From positions 1 through 64,000 of the forward strand of contig CALJHX010000018.1 in the NCBI GenBank assembly GCA_937770485.1: DNA of 64,000 nt. The letters run 5' to 3'. The position numbers and the translations under genes were made by a program. Every line of letters begins with the position of its first letter. The stretch's first letter is position 1. The notes under the pieces are model-generated. The model did no database searches. It saw only the letters and a list, made by a program, of their open reading frames with translations, and was not told where the DNA came from. The DNA comes from an uncultured Verrucomicrobiae bacterium. GTDB taxonomy: Bacteria; Verrucomicrobiota; Verrucomicrobiia; Limisphaerales; UBA1096. Below, piece after piece: positions 21,339 through 30,510 of the stretch.

Positions 21339-22094
21339 ATGAGCGACATACCCATTCTTGAGATTTGCATCGACTCGGTGGCCTCGGCTATCGCAGCGGA
21401 ACAAGGCGGCGCAGCCCGAGTCGAGCTTTGCCAAAACCTGTTCGAGGGCGGTACCACCCCCAGCGTCGGCACGGTGTACCAGACGTTGGAGCGGGTCGGC
21501 ATCAAGGTCAACGCCATCATCCGGCCGCGCGGCGGAGACTTCCTCTACTCCGACGACGAGTTCGCCGTGATGCAGCACGACATCATCACGCTCAAGGAAA
21601 TGGGCATTAACGGCGTCGTCATCGGCATGCTCAACGCCGATGGTACCATCGATGTTGAGCGCTCCAGCCGACTGATCGAACTCGCCAGGCCACTCGAGGT
21701 GACCTACCACCGCGCGTTCGACGTTACCGCCGATCCGTTCCGCAGCCTCGACGACATCATCGGCCTCGGCGCCGAGCGACTGCTCACCTCCGGGCAGGAG
21801 CCGTCAGTACTCGAAGGGGTGGAGTTGATCGCCGAGTTGGTGCGCCGCGCCGGGGACGACATCATCATCATGCCCGGCGCAGGCATCACCGAGAAAAACC
21901 TGCCGCGCATTATGCGCGAAACCGGCGCGAAAGAGTTTCACGTGACCGGCAGTGCGCCGGTGCAAAGCACGATGGAGTTCCGCAACGAACGCTGCTTCAT
22001 GGGAAAGGCGCTGTACCCGCCCGAGTTCTCGCTAAAAGTCACCAACGCCGACAAGATACGCAACTACATCAAACTGCTGAACGACCGGGAGTAA
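21339..22094 (+). CDS. cutC: CutC family protein
   Basis: A 251-residue TIM-barrel protein. It has the conserved LEICIDSVASAIAAEQGGA start, RVELCQNLFEGGTTPS, IRPRGGDFLYSDDE, VTYHRAFD and LTSGQEPS motifs of CutC. The family was named for copper homeostasis in E. coli, but its biochemical activity remains uncertain. ATG 21339 gives MSDIPILEIC, matching the family start; earlier in-frame starts would run through a palindrome. It stands alone, with no copper genes nearby. Confidence 0.9.
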   Translation: MSDIPILEICIDSVASAIAAEQGGAARVELCQNLFEGGTTPSVGTVYQTLERVGIKVNAIIRPRGGDFLYSDDEFAVMQHDIITLKEMGINGVVIGMLNADGTIDVERSSRLIELARPLEVTYHRAFDVTADPFRSLDDIIGLGAERLLTSGQEPSVLEGVELIAELVRRAGDDIIIMPGAGITEKNLPRIMRETGAKEFHVTGSAPVQSTMEFRNERCFMGKALYPPEFSLKVTNADKIRNYIKLLNDRE

Positions 22095-22151
22095 AACTTT
22101 TTTCGCAGAGTTTTATACATCCTATAATACCTATAAGCCAAACGGCACGGC

Positions 22152-23093
22152 TCACATCTTCGAGCGCGCTTTGTCTAGAATCTTACGCTCGCGCTCGGTC
22201 AGGCTTTGGATGCCCTGTTTTGAAATCTTGTCGAGAATAGGATCCACCTCACGGCTAATAAAATCCCCTTCGTCCACCTCGGCGGCATCGACCACCCTGG
22301 GCTTGCGCCAGTTTCGGCGGCGCATGGCGCCTGAGTCCTTGGGCGAACCGTCCGAAACGAAACGAACCCTGGGTATGCCGGGTACAAACCGCATCAACCC
22401 ACCGTTCCGAACCAGCTTGGCTACGTAAAACGCACCGTACAACAACCCGCCTAAGTGCGCCGCGTGAGCCACTGAATCCCCTGTCTGAGTCCGAATAGCT
22501 GCTAAAATTGAAAACAGCGCAATCGCAAAACTACCCCAAAATACCCAGAGAAGTTTCAGTCGGATTGGCAGGACGAAAAACAGGAGTAGATACACTTCAC
22601 GATATGGGAATAACCGTGCCAGCACTCCCATGAACCCAAATACCCCCGCACTCGCTCCCACCATCGGCCCAGCAAATTGCGCTGGGAACACCTCTGCAAA
22701 TCCCAGTTGAAACAACGCCCCAATCACTCCACTAACGAGATACAAGCCGATGACCTCCCGACGGCCAATCGAAGGCTCCAAGGCCCTGCCAATAAAAAAC
22801 AGACCAAGGCCATTCATCAGTAAATGCCAAACTCCCCCATGCAAAAACTGGTAAGTGAATAATTGCATTGGAAGCAGCCAGGAAATTTGGCTCGAGTCCA
22901 ACGCAAGCCACTGCCCAACTAACGATTCCTCGAACCTTGGTGTATCCAAGCTTTTGGGATCAATCAAAACCTGCAACATGAACACCACGACATTGATGGT
23001 CAGCAGAATGGCCCACCCGGTCCACGGCTGCTGCATCGATGGTCCACGGAACCGCGGTTCCTCCGGTCTCATGTATGAACGGTCATCAAGCAT
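22152..23093 (-). CDS. rhomboid family intramembrane serine protease
   Basis: About 313 residues with six or more membrane helices. The catalytic serine is in MVGASAGVFG and the histidine is in VAHAAHLGGLLYG. The family's FLHGGVWHLLMNGLGLFFIG helix is present. A cytoplasmic tail of about 90 residues contains basic and acidic stretches. I chose ATG 23093 (MLDDRSYMRPEE); GTG 23120 and ATG 23072 are alternatives. It follows the aminotransferase gene on the same strand with a short gap, so it may be the last gene of the pyrC unit. Base composition is AT-richer than its neighbours and it holds no TTGGCCAA palindrome. The substrate is unknown. Confidence 0.88.
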   Translation of the reverse strand: MLDDRSYMRPEEPRFRGPSMQQPWTGWAILLTINVVVFMLQVLIDPKSLDTPRFEESLVGQWLALDSSQISWLLPMQLFTYQFLHGGVWHLLMNGLGLFFIGRALEPSIGRREVIGLYLVSGVIGALFQLGFAEVFPAQFAGPMVGASAGVFGFMGVLARLFPYREVYLLLFFVLPIRLKLLWVFWGSFAIALFSILAAIRTQTGDSVAHAAHLGGLLYGAFYVAKLVRNGGLMRFVPGIPRVRFVSDGSPKDSGAMRRRNWRKPRVVDAAEVDEGDFISREVDPILDKISKQGIQSLTERERKILDKARSKM

Positions 23094-23133
23094 CAACGAG
23101 CGCCAGCCTACCACGTGCACTTACCCCGGCCAA

Positions 23134-24447
23134 TCATATCCCTTGGCCAAGGCGACGGATGCCTTCACGAATGTCGCCCTGCGATGCCGCCCCGAAGCTC
23201 AGGCGCATCTCGTGGCTAGGCTTGGCTCGCGTCGGGTCATCGACATAACACAAGCCACCCGGAACGTAGAGCACGTTACGGTCGAGCACTTGTTTGAAAA
23301 AGCGCGACTTCATCCCCGTGTTCACTTTTCGAGGCCACGCAGCCCAGACATTCAACCCGCCCTCCGGTTGTTCCCACTGCACTGATCCCGGAAAATGCTC
23401 GCCCATGGCGTCTGTCATCGCCTTGGCCTTGACTCGGTAGCGCCGCTGCACCTTGGCCAGATTTTTCTCGTACAGGCCGGATTCGAGAGCGCGGCCGACG
23501 AGTTGCTGGATTAAGTGGCTCGTGCCGAAGTCATGGTTACCCTTGATCCGGAGCACCGGCGTCAGCAGTTCCTCCGGCAAGATGCCAAACCCCACGCGCA
23601 CGCCGGTGGCGAACGGTTTGCTGTACGTGCCCGAGTAAATGACCCGATTCACCGCACCCTTGACGGCCAGGGCGGACGCCGAAGGCGAGCCGGAAAAACC
23701 CAGCTCCCGGTATGCGGCATCCTCCATCAAGTAAATCGGATGACCTGCCGCGCGCTCATAGCGGCGCAGCAACGCCAGCGCACCCGCCTTCACACTCATG
23801 CTGGTTGAGCGGCTAGTCGGGTTTTGGTAATACGAAACGAGGTACAGTATTTTCAACCGAGGCAAACTGCCGTCGCGCTTTAGCGACTCGAGCACCTGCT
23901 CGAGATGCCCGAGATCGATGCCGTCGCGGTTCATCCGTAAACCGCGACCGGCAACACCGCGGCTCTGCATGATGCCGAGGTAAACGAAATATGTCGGATC
24001 CTCCACCAGCACGATATCTCCCGGGTCGCACAACGCCTCCGTGACCATATAGAGAAACTGCTGTGAGCCGTGGGTAATAACCGTACGACTGGCCTCGTAA
24101 GGCGCCGCCTGACCGCGGAGGTTCCCGTCGAGCTTTCGGATGCGCCTGGCTGTCAGCTTCCGGAGCGTGGCGTCGCCAGCCGTCGAGCCGTACTGAAGCG
24201 CCGCCTGGCCAAGCGCGGCGTTACCGAGCAGTTCGTTGAGCAGTCGCCGGCTGCCCGCCACCGGCAGCGTCGGGTTGTCGGTGAAACCGGCCGCCAACGA
24301 GATCAGTCTTGGCCGCTCCAGCTTGATCCGCATCAGCCAAGAGATAGGAGGCTCCGCAGTACGCCTCCCCATCGCCGAGAGGGCGCTAGGTTTTGAAGAT
24401 TTACCTGCCATCCGAGGTCGGAGCTTGCCCAACTCTCTCCGGCTCAT
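23134..24447 (-). CDS. PLP-dependent aminotransferase class I/II
   Basis: A 437-residue fold-type I enzyme. The PLP lysine is in SGTYSKPFATGVRVGF, the cofactor-binding strand is VEDPTYFVYLG, and YQNPTSRSTSM matches the aminotransferase YQNPTG-type motif. Overall it resembles the 2-aminoadipate/aromatic aminotransferases (LysN-like) and the catalytic half of MocR regulators, but there is no GntR DNA-binding domain. Its ATG overlaps the pyrC stop in an ATGA arrangement (24444-24447), so it is translationally coupled to dihydroorotase. No metabolic link explains that coupling; the substrate is not assigned. Confidence 0.85.
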   Translation of the reverse strand: MSRRELGKLRPRMAGKSSKPSALSAMGRRTAEPPISWLMRIKLERPRLISLAAGFTDNPTLPVAGSRRLLNELLGNAALGQAALQYGSTAGDATLRKLTARRIRKLDGNLRGQAAPYEASRTVITHGSQQFLYMVTEALCDPGDIVLVEDPTYFVYLGIMQSRGVAGRGLRMNRDGIDLGHLEQVLESLKRDGSLPRLKILYLVSYYQNPTSRSTSMSVKAGALALLRRYERAAGHPIYLMEDAAYRELGFSGSPSASALAVKGAVNRVIYSGTYSKPFATGVRVGFGILPEELLTPVLRIKGNHDFGTSHLIQQLVGRALESGLYEKNLAKVQRRYRVKAKAMTDAMGEHFPGSVQWEQPEGGLNVWAAWPRKVNTGMKSRFFKQVLDRNVLYVPGGLCYVDDPTRAKPSHEMRLSFGAASQGDIREGIRRLGQGI

Positions 24448-25802
24448 TGCCAGACTATTTCACCGGCAACGATCGTCATGACATTGCGCCCCTTAAGCGT
24501 CCAGTCGTAGAACGGATTGTTGACGGCCTTGCTGGCGGTGTCCTCACGGCGGAACACCCACTCGGCGTCGGGGTCAAACACAGTCACGTCTGCCACGGCG
24601 CCGACGCCGAGCGAGCCTCGGTCAAGGTGGATCAGCTTCGCCGGCGCGACGGTTAACCTCTCAATCACGTCGCTGAGCGGCATACGGCCACTATGATAAA
24701 GCTGCATCAGCGACACCGACAGTTCGTTCTCAAGGCCGGTGATTCCGAACGGCGCGTTGGCGAACTCGACCTCCTTTTCGTAGTCGCAGTGCGGCGCGTG
24801 GTCACTCGAGATGATTTCCAGCGTGCCGTCGGCAACACCCTCGATCACCGCCTCTCGATCGGCGGCAGAGCGGAGCGGCGGATTCATCTTAAAGTTCGTG
24901 TCGTATTCTGGCCAGGCCGGCTTGTCGTGGTCGCCCGCCCAAAAAACGCTCTTGCCGTCGTCAGACCAAAATTTATCGCTGCCGGCGACCGCCGAGTCGG
25001 TCAGCGTGAAATGATGCGGGCAGGCCTCGCCGGAGATCGGCACACCGCGCGACTTGGCCTCACGAATCAGTCGCACGCTCCCGGCGGTGGTCATGTGCTG
25101 GCAATGGACGTGCGCGCCGGTTTTTTCGGCGAGTAGAATATTACGCGCGACGATCATCTCCTCACCCGCGCTTGGCCAACCGGGCAAGCCGAGTGTGTTG
25201 TTCCAGTAGCCCTCGTGCATCACGCCCGCGCCGACGAGCGAGTAGTCCTGGCAATGATCCATCACCGGCAGGTTGAACATCGTGGTGTACTCCAACGCGC
25301 GCCGCATCAGGTCGTTGTCCTGCACGCATTGCCCGTCGTCGGTGATGGCGACCACCCCGGCATTCTTGAGCGAGCCGATTGGCGCCAACTCTTCGCCGGC
25401 AATGCCCTTTGTGATCGCGCCGGTGATCAGCACGTTGACCTTGGCCGAGCGCTCGGCACTGTCCTGAATCAGAGCCACCGTGCCGGGGTTATCGATCGCC
25501 GGGCTCGTGTTGGGCATGCAGACAACAGTGGTGAAACCGCCGCGCGCCGCCGCCGCCGCGCCGGTGCCGATAGTCTCCTTGGCCGTCTGGCCCGGCTCGC
25601 GAAAGTGAACGTGAATGTCGATCAGCCCGGGGCAGGCGACCTTGCCGGTGACATCGATTTCCGGCGTTCCCTCAGGCGCTTGGCCAAGCGCATCACCGCC
25701 GATGGCGGCCACTTTCCCATCGACAAGCAATAGGTCGGCGGTTTCATCAAGGCCGTGGGCGGGATCGATGAGGCGGCCTCCCTTGAGCAGCAAAGAACTC
25801 AC
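24444..25802 (-). CDS. pyrC: dihydroorotase, class I
   Basis: Amidohydrolase that cyclises carbamoyl-aspartate to dihydroorotate in pyrimidine synthesis. The 452-residue product has the metal-binding DIHVHFREPGQ (about residue 62), the GGFTTVVCMPNT strand, a metal histidine in ACPHHF and the catalytic-aspartate motif SSDHAPH. These features match the class I (PyrC/AllB-like) enzymes rather than the shorter E. coli type. It begins 64 bp from tRNA-Gly on the opposite strand and is followed by the coupled aminotransferase. It could in principle be a dihydropyrimidinase-like relative, but the HFREPG motif argues for dihydroorotase. Confidence 0.9.
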   Translation of the reverse strand: MSSLLLKGGRLIDPAHGLDETADLLLVDGKVAAIGGDALGQAPEGTPEIDVTGKVACPGLIDIHVHFREPGQTAKETIGTGAAAAARGGFTTVVCMPNTSPAIDNPGTVALIQDSAERSAKVNVLITGAITKGIAGEELAPIGSLKNAGVVAITDDGQCVQDNDLMRRALEYTTMFNLPVMDHCQDYSLVGAGVMHEGYWNNTLGLPGWPSAGEEMIVARNILLAEKTGAHVHCQHMTTAGSVRLIREAKSRGVPISGEACPHHFTLTDSAVAGSDKFWSDDGKSVFWAGDHDKPAWPEYDTNFKMNPPLRSAADREAVIEGVADGTLEIISSDHAPHCDYEKEVEFANAPFGITGLENELSVSLMQLYHSGRMPLSDVIERLTVAPAKLIHLDRGSLGVGAVADVTVFDPDAEWVFRREDTASKAVNNPFYDWTLKGRNVMTIVAGEIVWQ

Positions 25803-25866
25803 GGGCGCACAAGCTAAAGAAGCCGGGTTGACAACGCAAGCCGTCTTGGTAGGCTTTTGAGCGGTT

Positions 25867-25940
25867 GCGGGTGTAGTTCAATGGTAGAACGGAAGCCTTC
25901 CAAGCTTCACACGAGGGTTCGATTCCCTTCGCCCGCTCCA
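25867..25940 (+). tRNA. tRNA-Gly (anticodon TCC)
   Basis: All four arms can be drawn. The acceptor stem GCGGGTG pairs with CGCCCGC. The D arm is GTTC-AATGGTA-GAAC. The anticodon stem GAAGC/GCTTC encloses CTTCCAA with anticodon TCC. The T arm is GAGGG-TTCGATT-CCCTT. The discriminator is T and the CCA end is encoded. It stands alone, divergent from pyrC. Confidence 0.97.
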
Positions 25941-26019
25941 CCCCTCATCATTTCCCGACAGACAATCCTGCGCAACGCTTTTGGTTTCAAGCTGCTGTAC
26001 TAAGGGGCGTTGACAACGG

Positions 26020-26037
26020 GCTGCGATTTTTCGCAGG
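26020..26037. terminator. short hairpin between tRNA-Gly and the SWIM gene
   Basis: CTGCGA and TCGCAG (26021-26036) close a TTTT loop, between the tRNA and the end of the convergent gene. There is no T-run on either side, so terminator function is uncertain. Confidence 0.3.
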
Positions 26038-26039
26038 CG

Positions 26040-26948
26040 TCATACCTCGAATTTTTCCTTTAACAGCGGAATGATCGCGTCTGCGCCATCAGGTTTCGAG
26101 CCGTACTTCCATCTTTTCTGACGAACGTTGCAGCCGAACATGCCCCAACCGTCCTTCCCTCGGGCAAAGACATCCGACCAACTGTGAGGGGCGTCAGAGA
26201 TCAATATATTTCCGTACCCAACATCCTCCAGTCTCCAGTTTTTTTCCGGGTCAGGCGGCTTGGTGTTTTTGAGAAAGGCACTCAACATCGGGCCGAGCCC
26301 CTCGACTTCCAAATATTCGAACGCGTAGAGAACATGTTCACAGCAACGGCTGAAATGTCCCTCTGGCAGTGTGTTTCGCCTGAATTTCCAATCCGAACAA
26401 TCGCATGACAACGTCTTGAGATCGACCCGATGGGTACTTCCCGGATAGGAGACCGATGGAACCTCCATTCGGACATCAGGGCCCTTGATGCGGGCAAGAT
26501 CTCTTGTGTCGGTGCTCGCAGCAAATCCGCTTGTCAGGTCGGCCCCGACAGGTGCCTCTGTTTTTTCCACCGGCGCGACGCGACGTCTCCATTCCCGCCT
26601 GGCCTCGACAATGATACCCTCCATTATGGCAAGCTCGCGGCTGTCGATGACTCCGTCCGCCCATACTTCCTGCAACGGCCCGACTAACTGGTTGCCAGGC
26701 CAGTGCTTGCCCGCCTCGGGATTCGCGTTGAGGAATTCCGCCAACTCGTAGAGTTCCTCCGCACTCACTTCCTCGTCATGAAGGATTTGCTCGCAAAGAG
26801 CTATCAGGGGCTTAACGTCGTATACTGAATTTGTGCCCGATTGGCCGGCAGTGAATTTGATGTTGCAGACGGGACACTCAACAGACTGACCCGAAAGCTC
26901 GTCCGGCATCTCCAGGCTTTGATTGCAATTTGTGCACGATAATTTCAT
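26040..26948 (-). CDS. zinc-ribbon / SWIM zinc-finger protein
   Basis: A 302-residue cytoplasmic protein of unknown function. An N-terminal zinc ribbon has C5, C8, C25 and C28 (SCTNCNQ...VECPVC). Residues about 45-115 form a helical segment (DGVIDSRELAIMEGIIVEAR) that resembles tellurite-resistance/exonuclease-linked helical domains. At about residues 180-204 there is a SWIM-type CxC...CxH pattern (CDCSDW, then CCEH), a finger known to bind DNA or protein. The C-terminal 90 residues have no recognised motif. It lies downstream of the flotillin gene on the same strand, with about 90 bp between. No TTGGCCAA palindrome occurs in it. Confidence 0.65.
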   Translation of the reverse strand: MKLSCTNCNQSLEMPDELSGQSVECPVCNIKFTAGQSGTNSVYDVKPLIALCEQILHDEEVSAEELYELAEFLNANPEAGKHWPGNQLVGPLQEVWADGVIDSRELAIMEGIIVEARREWRRRVAPVEKTEAPVGADLTSGFAASTDTRDLARIKGPDVRMEVPSVSYPGSTHRVDLKTLSCDCSDWKFRRNTLPEGHFSRCCEHVLYAFEYLEVEGLGPMLSAFLKNTKPPDPEKNWRLEDVGYGNILISDAPHSWSDVFARGKDGWGMFGCNVRQKRWKYGSKPDGADAIIPLLKEKFEV

Positions 26949-27041
26949 TTTGGACTGGGTTTAAAAACACCCACTCCCCACCAACAGCGGCGGACTCAAC
27001 GCCGGCTGTCCAGAAGGAGTGGGCTGCCTTATATTCGCGAT

Positions 27042-28709
27042 CTATTCCGCCTGCGCCTTGGGCGCTGGGGTTGGCGCTTTCGGGGTTGGCGCTTTCGGGG
27101 TTGGCGTCCCGCCCTTGATGTTGCCTAGATAATCCGGCAATTCCACCCCAGCCATGCCGGCTACCTCGTGCAGCGGCGGCAAGCTCTTGATCAAATTGCT
27201 CATGAAGTTGGATGTCGAGGAACCGCCATCACCACCACCGGAATCCCACACGGTGACCTTATCGATCTTGATGTTCTTGATCGCCTCGGTCTGCAGCGTG
27301 ACAATTTCCTCAATCTTCTCAGTCATGAGGAAGGTGGCACCGGCGCGAGCGTCGCCACCACAGCCTCTCACCAAGCTCTGGTAACCCTCGGCCTTGGAAT
27401 CGAGCACCTGCCGGATACCCTTGGCCTCGGCTTCGTACTTGGACAGGATGGCATCAGCTACACCTTGGGCTTCCTGACGGGTCTTCTCCGCCTCGGCTCC
27501 CGCAGCGATCTCAATCTTTTGACGATCGATTTGTTCGCGCACAACTTCCGCAGCATTAAGCCGTTCTTTCTCAGCCTTGGCTTGAGCCTGTTGGATGGCT
27601 ACCTCGGCCTCACGATCGGCCACTTCACCACGCTGCGTGGCCTCGGCACGCACTACAGCCAAGGACGCGTTTGCGTCAGCAATCTTGGCTTGGGATTGGT
27701 TCTCACCCGCGACCGCGTCAGATTCTTTTTCCTTCACAAAAATACGTTCATCAGACTCCGCCGCCTTTGCACCTTTTGTGCCTTCGGCCTTTGAACTTGC
27801 CTCCGCCACTTGCGCGCGAGCCTCGTCACCAGCAACGGAAGCGCGTCGATTGGCCTCAATGGTCTTTTGCTTCTTGACGGCTTCAGCCTGTGCATCGGCT
27901 ACTTGGATATCACGCTCACGGGATGCCTCAGCGATGCCGATATCCTTAGCCTGGTTTTCCCTGGCAACGCCCACCTGCGACTCGCGATCCTGTGCAGCGA
28001 TGGAGATTTCCGCCTCCTTGCGAGCGCGGGCTGTGGCTTCCTCCGATAGGTTCTGGATGTAGTTTGCCTCGTCGGTGACATCACGGATGTTCACGTTGAT
28101 GAGGTTTAGACCCACTGTCCTCAACTCCTTGCCAACCAACTCTCGTATGTTTTTCTCGAAAGTTTCGCGATCCTTGTTGATCTCCTCAATCTCCATCTGG
28201 GCGACCACGAGGCGCAACTGGCCGAAAATGATTTCACTAGCCAGTTCCTCAATATCAGTTTGGGTTATACCCAAAAGACGCACAGCAGCAGTGTTCATCA
28301 TCGCGGGATCCGTATCCAGCGCCACGGTGAAGGTGCTGGGCACGTTGACGCGGATGTTGTTGGCCGCCAGCGCGCCGCGCAAGTCCACCTTCAACTGTAT
28401 GGGCTCAAGCGACATGTACTGGTAAGATTGAATGATCGGCCAGATGAAAGCACCACCACCATGCAGAGTCTTGGCAGACTTGCCACCGCTGACCTTGCCG
28501 TAGACGACAAGGATCTTGTTGGAGGGGCATTTCTTATACCGGGAGGCCCAGTAGGCGGCAGTGCCGACTAATACAATGACTGCCGCGACGATGCCGATGA
28601 GCATTAGGGAATCACCGATGTCCGTTTGGAGCAAAGTGTAACTGTTGAGGTCTGCCATGCTGCCGGCGTTTAGCTGAAGCAGCCCATTCAATTGAGTTAA
28701 TATATTCAT
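27042..28709 (-). CDS. flotillin-like SPFH-domain membrane protein
   Basis: A 555-residue membrane scaffold protein. One membrane helix (about residues 34-54, DSLMLIGIVAAVIVLVGTAA) precedes an SPFH domain (about 62-250). A long Ala/Glu/Lys coiled coil with many AExx repeats (about 230-440) follows. The conserved flotillin C-terminal segment (about 440-520) ends in a Pro-rich tail of five-residue repeats (PTPKA). AAAGGA lies about six bases before ATG 28709. It directly follows an NfeD-like gene with 16 bp between, the same pairing as yuaF-floT in Bacillus. In that family the pair organises membrane microdomains. Confidence 0.9.
   Translation of the reverse strand: MNILTQLNGLLQLNAGSMADLNSYTLLQTDIGDSLMLIGIVAAVIVLVGTAAYWASRYKKCPSNKILVVYGKVSGGKSAKTLHGGGAFIWPIIQSYQYMSLEPIQLKVDLRGALAANNIRVNVPSTFTVALDTDPAMMNTAAVRLLGITQTDIEELASEIIFGQLRLVVAQMEIEEINKDRETFEKNIRELVGKELRTVGLNLINVNIRDVTDEANYIQNLSEEATARARKEAEISIAAQDRESQVGVARENQAKDIGIAEASRERDIQVADAQAEAVKKQKTIEANRRASVAGDEARAQVAEASSKAEGTKGAKAAESDERIFVKEKESDAVAGENQSQAKIADANASLAVVRAEATQRGEVADREAEVAIQQAQAKAEKERLNAAEVVREQIDRQKIEIAAGAEAEKTRQEAQGVADAILSKYEAEAKGIRQVLDSKAEGYQSLVRGCGGDARAGATFLMTEKIEEIVTLQTEAIKNIKIDKVTVWDSGGGDGGSSTSNFMSNLIKSLPPLHEVAGMAGVELPDYLGNIKGGTPTPKAPTPKAPTPAPKAQAE
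27071..27106. repeat. 15-bp tandem repeat in the flotillin tail
   Basis: TTGGCGCTTTCGGGG occurs twice in tandem (27071-27100) followed by a partial third copy. It encodes the PTPKA repeats at the flotillin C-terminus and is a likely site of length variation. Confidence 0.7.
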
Positions 28710-28725
28710 TTGGATCCTTTCTGTT

Positions 28726-29307
28726 TTATGTTATTAGTTTAGTTACCTTTAGCAAACTGCCTGAGACGACTTCCTTCACTTCGATTACGTCCCCGGTCTC
28801 CAGCCCAGCCGGTTCGTCGGTCACGGCGTCGTAACGCCGCTCCCGGTCGTCTATGAAAATGGTGACTGCTCCCGACTCCCCTGGCAGAATCTCCGCGTAC
28901 ACCGAGCCTTTGGCTCCCACGGTCTTGTCCACGGTTATGTTGCCGCTCGATTCCAACTTGCGCATGGCCGAGATTATTCGGCTTACTGCCAGGAACATCA
29001 TGCCACCTGCCCCGATCCCGCCCGTGGACGACACCAAGACGCCGTAGCCCTGACTGTCCAAAAATAAACCGACAAGACCGAAGAGGGTAAAAAAGCCGCT
29101 GATCCCATGCAGGGAAACATGCCCGGAACCGTCCGCCAACGCATCAAAATCAAACTCTATACCTATGAACATCAGCACCATTACGATCAGAAAAAGACAC
29201 CCACCCACAAGCGCACAGATTCCATACACGAACGGCAGACCGGTCAGCGAGGTGGCGTATTTAACGACCCCACCCCAGAAGCCAAGGGTTGCTAGCAAAG
29301 TATCCAT
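28726..29307 (-). CDS. NfeD-like membrane protein
   Basis: A 193-residue protein with two or three hydrophobic segments in the first 110 residues (PFVYGICALVGGCLFLIVMV, then FFTLFGLVGLFL) and a C-terminal OB-like domain (about 120-193, GAKGSVYAEILPGESGAVTI, then VIEVKEVVSGSLLKV). This is the layout of short NfeD/YuaF proteins. It is the upstream partner of the flotillin gene, consistent with a joint role in the membrane. It lacks the serine-protease domain of long NfeD proteins. Confidence 0.8.
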   Translation of the reverse strand: MDTLLATLGFWGGVVKYATSLTGLPFVYGICALVGGCLFLIVMVLMFIGIEFDFDALADGSGHVSLHGISGFFTLFGLVGLFLDSQGYGVLVSSTGGIGAGGMMFLAVSRIISAMRKLESSGNITVDKTVGAKGSVYAEILPGESGAVTIFIDDRERRYDAVTDEPAGLETGDVIEVKEVVSGSLLKVTKLIT

Positions 29308-29766
29308 TGATTACGAGGGAGAGCGTCTCATAAACCCAAAAAAATAACAACTCTTTTTAGCAAATAGTTTAAGTAACTGTAACGTCCGCCATCATGGCAT
29401 CCAAAAATTTGACGAGTGGGCGGCTATGCCCTGTCTCACACTACAAAATGACTCCATTTCTAAAGAGAATATTTGTATAGTGTCACGGCATTCAAACGCC
29501 GCAACCTGATCAATACCCTGGCCACTCAAAAAAACCGCACTCTAAATATTTTTATATATTTCAAGTATTAAATAAACGCAGAAGGCCACAGAGGAAAAAT
29601 GAATATGATGCTCCCCGATCCCCACAACCGCCCAACATCCAAGCGCTTGGCCAAGCGTTCCTGGTTTTCCGATCCTGTCCATCCATGTTCATTCCCCTGA
29701 TCTTCCTTAAAGCTATCGGTAAATTGTTCGACCCGGCACTTTTCCTTGGTTAGCATCTTCGCACGT
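29308..29766. other. intergenic region, 459 bp, no gene
   Basis: AT-rich and non-coding by eye. It holds a perfect CGCTTGGCCAAGCG palindrome at 29644-29657, overlapped by CCAAGCGCTTGG at 29639. It also has a stretch (29573-29710) of degenerate text of the kind AACGCAGAAGGCCACAGAGG and CCATCCATGTTCATTC that recalls dispersed intergenic sequence. It must contain the divergent promoters of nfeD and the SGNH hydrolase, but none stands out. Confidence 0.5.
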
Positions 29767-30474
29767 ATGAAGCCCCTGACACTGTCGCTTTCAATTATTC
29801 TGTCCGTCTCCCTACAGGCAGCCGACAAGCCGGCGCACTCCGCCGTCACTCCCGAGCCGCGCAGCGGCGGCTGGATGAAACGACATGAGTCATTCAACCA
29901 GCGCGTGGCCAAGGGCAACGTCGACTTGATCTTTATTGGCGACTCGATCACGCATGCTTGGGAAAGCAGCGGCAAAGCCGTCTGGACGAAGCATTATGCT
30001 AAGCGGAACGCCGTGAATCTCGGTATTAGCGGCGACCGCACACAACACGTGCTGTGGCGGCTCGACAACGGCAACATCAAAAACATCCGCCCCAAGGCCG
30101 CCGTGATCATGATCGGCACGAACAACTCGGGCGACGGCCGTAGTACCGCCGAGGAGATGATCGACGGCGTGACGGCGGTTGTCGACAAGCTCCGAGCCAA
30201 GCTGCCCAAGATGGAAATCCTGCTGCTAGACATTTTCCCGCGTGGCCAGCGCATCAACGCGCAGCGCGGCAAGATTCTGCAGGTCAACCAGGTGCTCTCC
30301 CGGCTCGACGCCCGGCCACATGTGACCTTTCTGCCCATCGGTCAAAACTTCGTCAATCCCGACGGCACGATAGCCAAGGACATCATGCCGGACTTCCTGC
30401 ACCTCACGCCAAAAGGCTACGAAATCTGGGCCAAGTCGATCGAGCAGACGCTGGCCAAGCTGATGGGCGAATAA
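29767..30474 (+). CDS. secreted SGNH/GDSL-type hydrolase
   Basis: A 235-residue esterase-like protein. ATG 29767 starts a signal peptide (MKPLTLSLSIILSVSLQAAD). Block I is FIGDSITHAWES with the catalytic serine near residue 60, block III is MIGTNNSGDG, and the C-terminal DFLHLTPKGYEIW carries the Asp and His. The arrangement matches the SGNH group that acts on carbohydrate or lipid esters (platelet-activating-factor acetylhydrolase-like). No alternate start fits better. It is followed by the YwaF-like gene after 36 bp. The substrate is not known. Confidence 0.88.
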   Translation: MKPLTLSLSIILSVSLQAADKPAHSAVTPEPRSGGWMKRHESFNQRVAKGNVDLIFIGDSITHAWESSGKAVWTKHYAKRNAVNLGISGDRTQHVLWRLDNGNIKNIRPKAAVIMIGTNNSGDGRSTAEEMIDGVTAVVDKLRAKLPKMEILLLDIFPRGQRINAQRGKILQVNQVLSRLDARPHVTFLPIGQNFVNPDGTIAKDIMPDFLHLTPKGYEIWAKSIEQTLAKLMGE

Positions 30475-30490
30475 CCCGACCCACCCGCGC

Positions 30491-30504
30491 TTGGCCAAGG
30501 AGGC
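30491..30504 (+). promoter_or_regulatory. ribosome-binding site fused to a TTGGCCAA palindrome
   Basis: TTGGCCAA (30491-30498) runs directly into AAGGAGG (30497-30504... within the same bases), six bases before the TTG at 30511. The strong SD decides the TTG start of the next gene. Confidence 0.6.
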
Positions 30505-30510
30505 AGCCCG

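Noticed and set aside
21240..21710. N-terminal extension of the minus-strand lipoprotein frame
   Set aside because: Antisense to cutC; a lipobox signal peptide starts at 21239, which is a better start.
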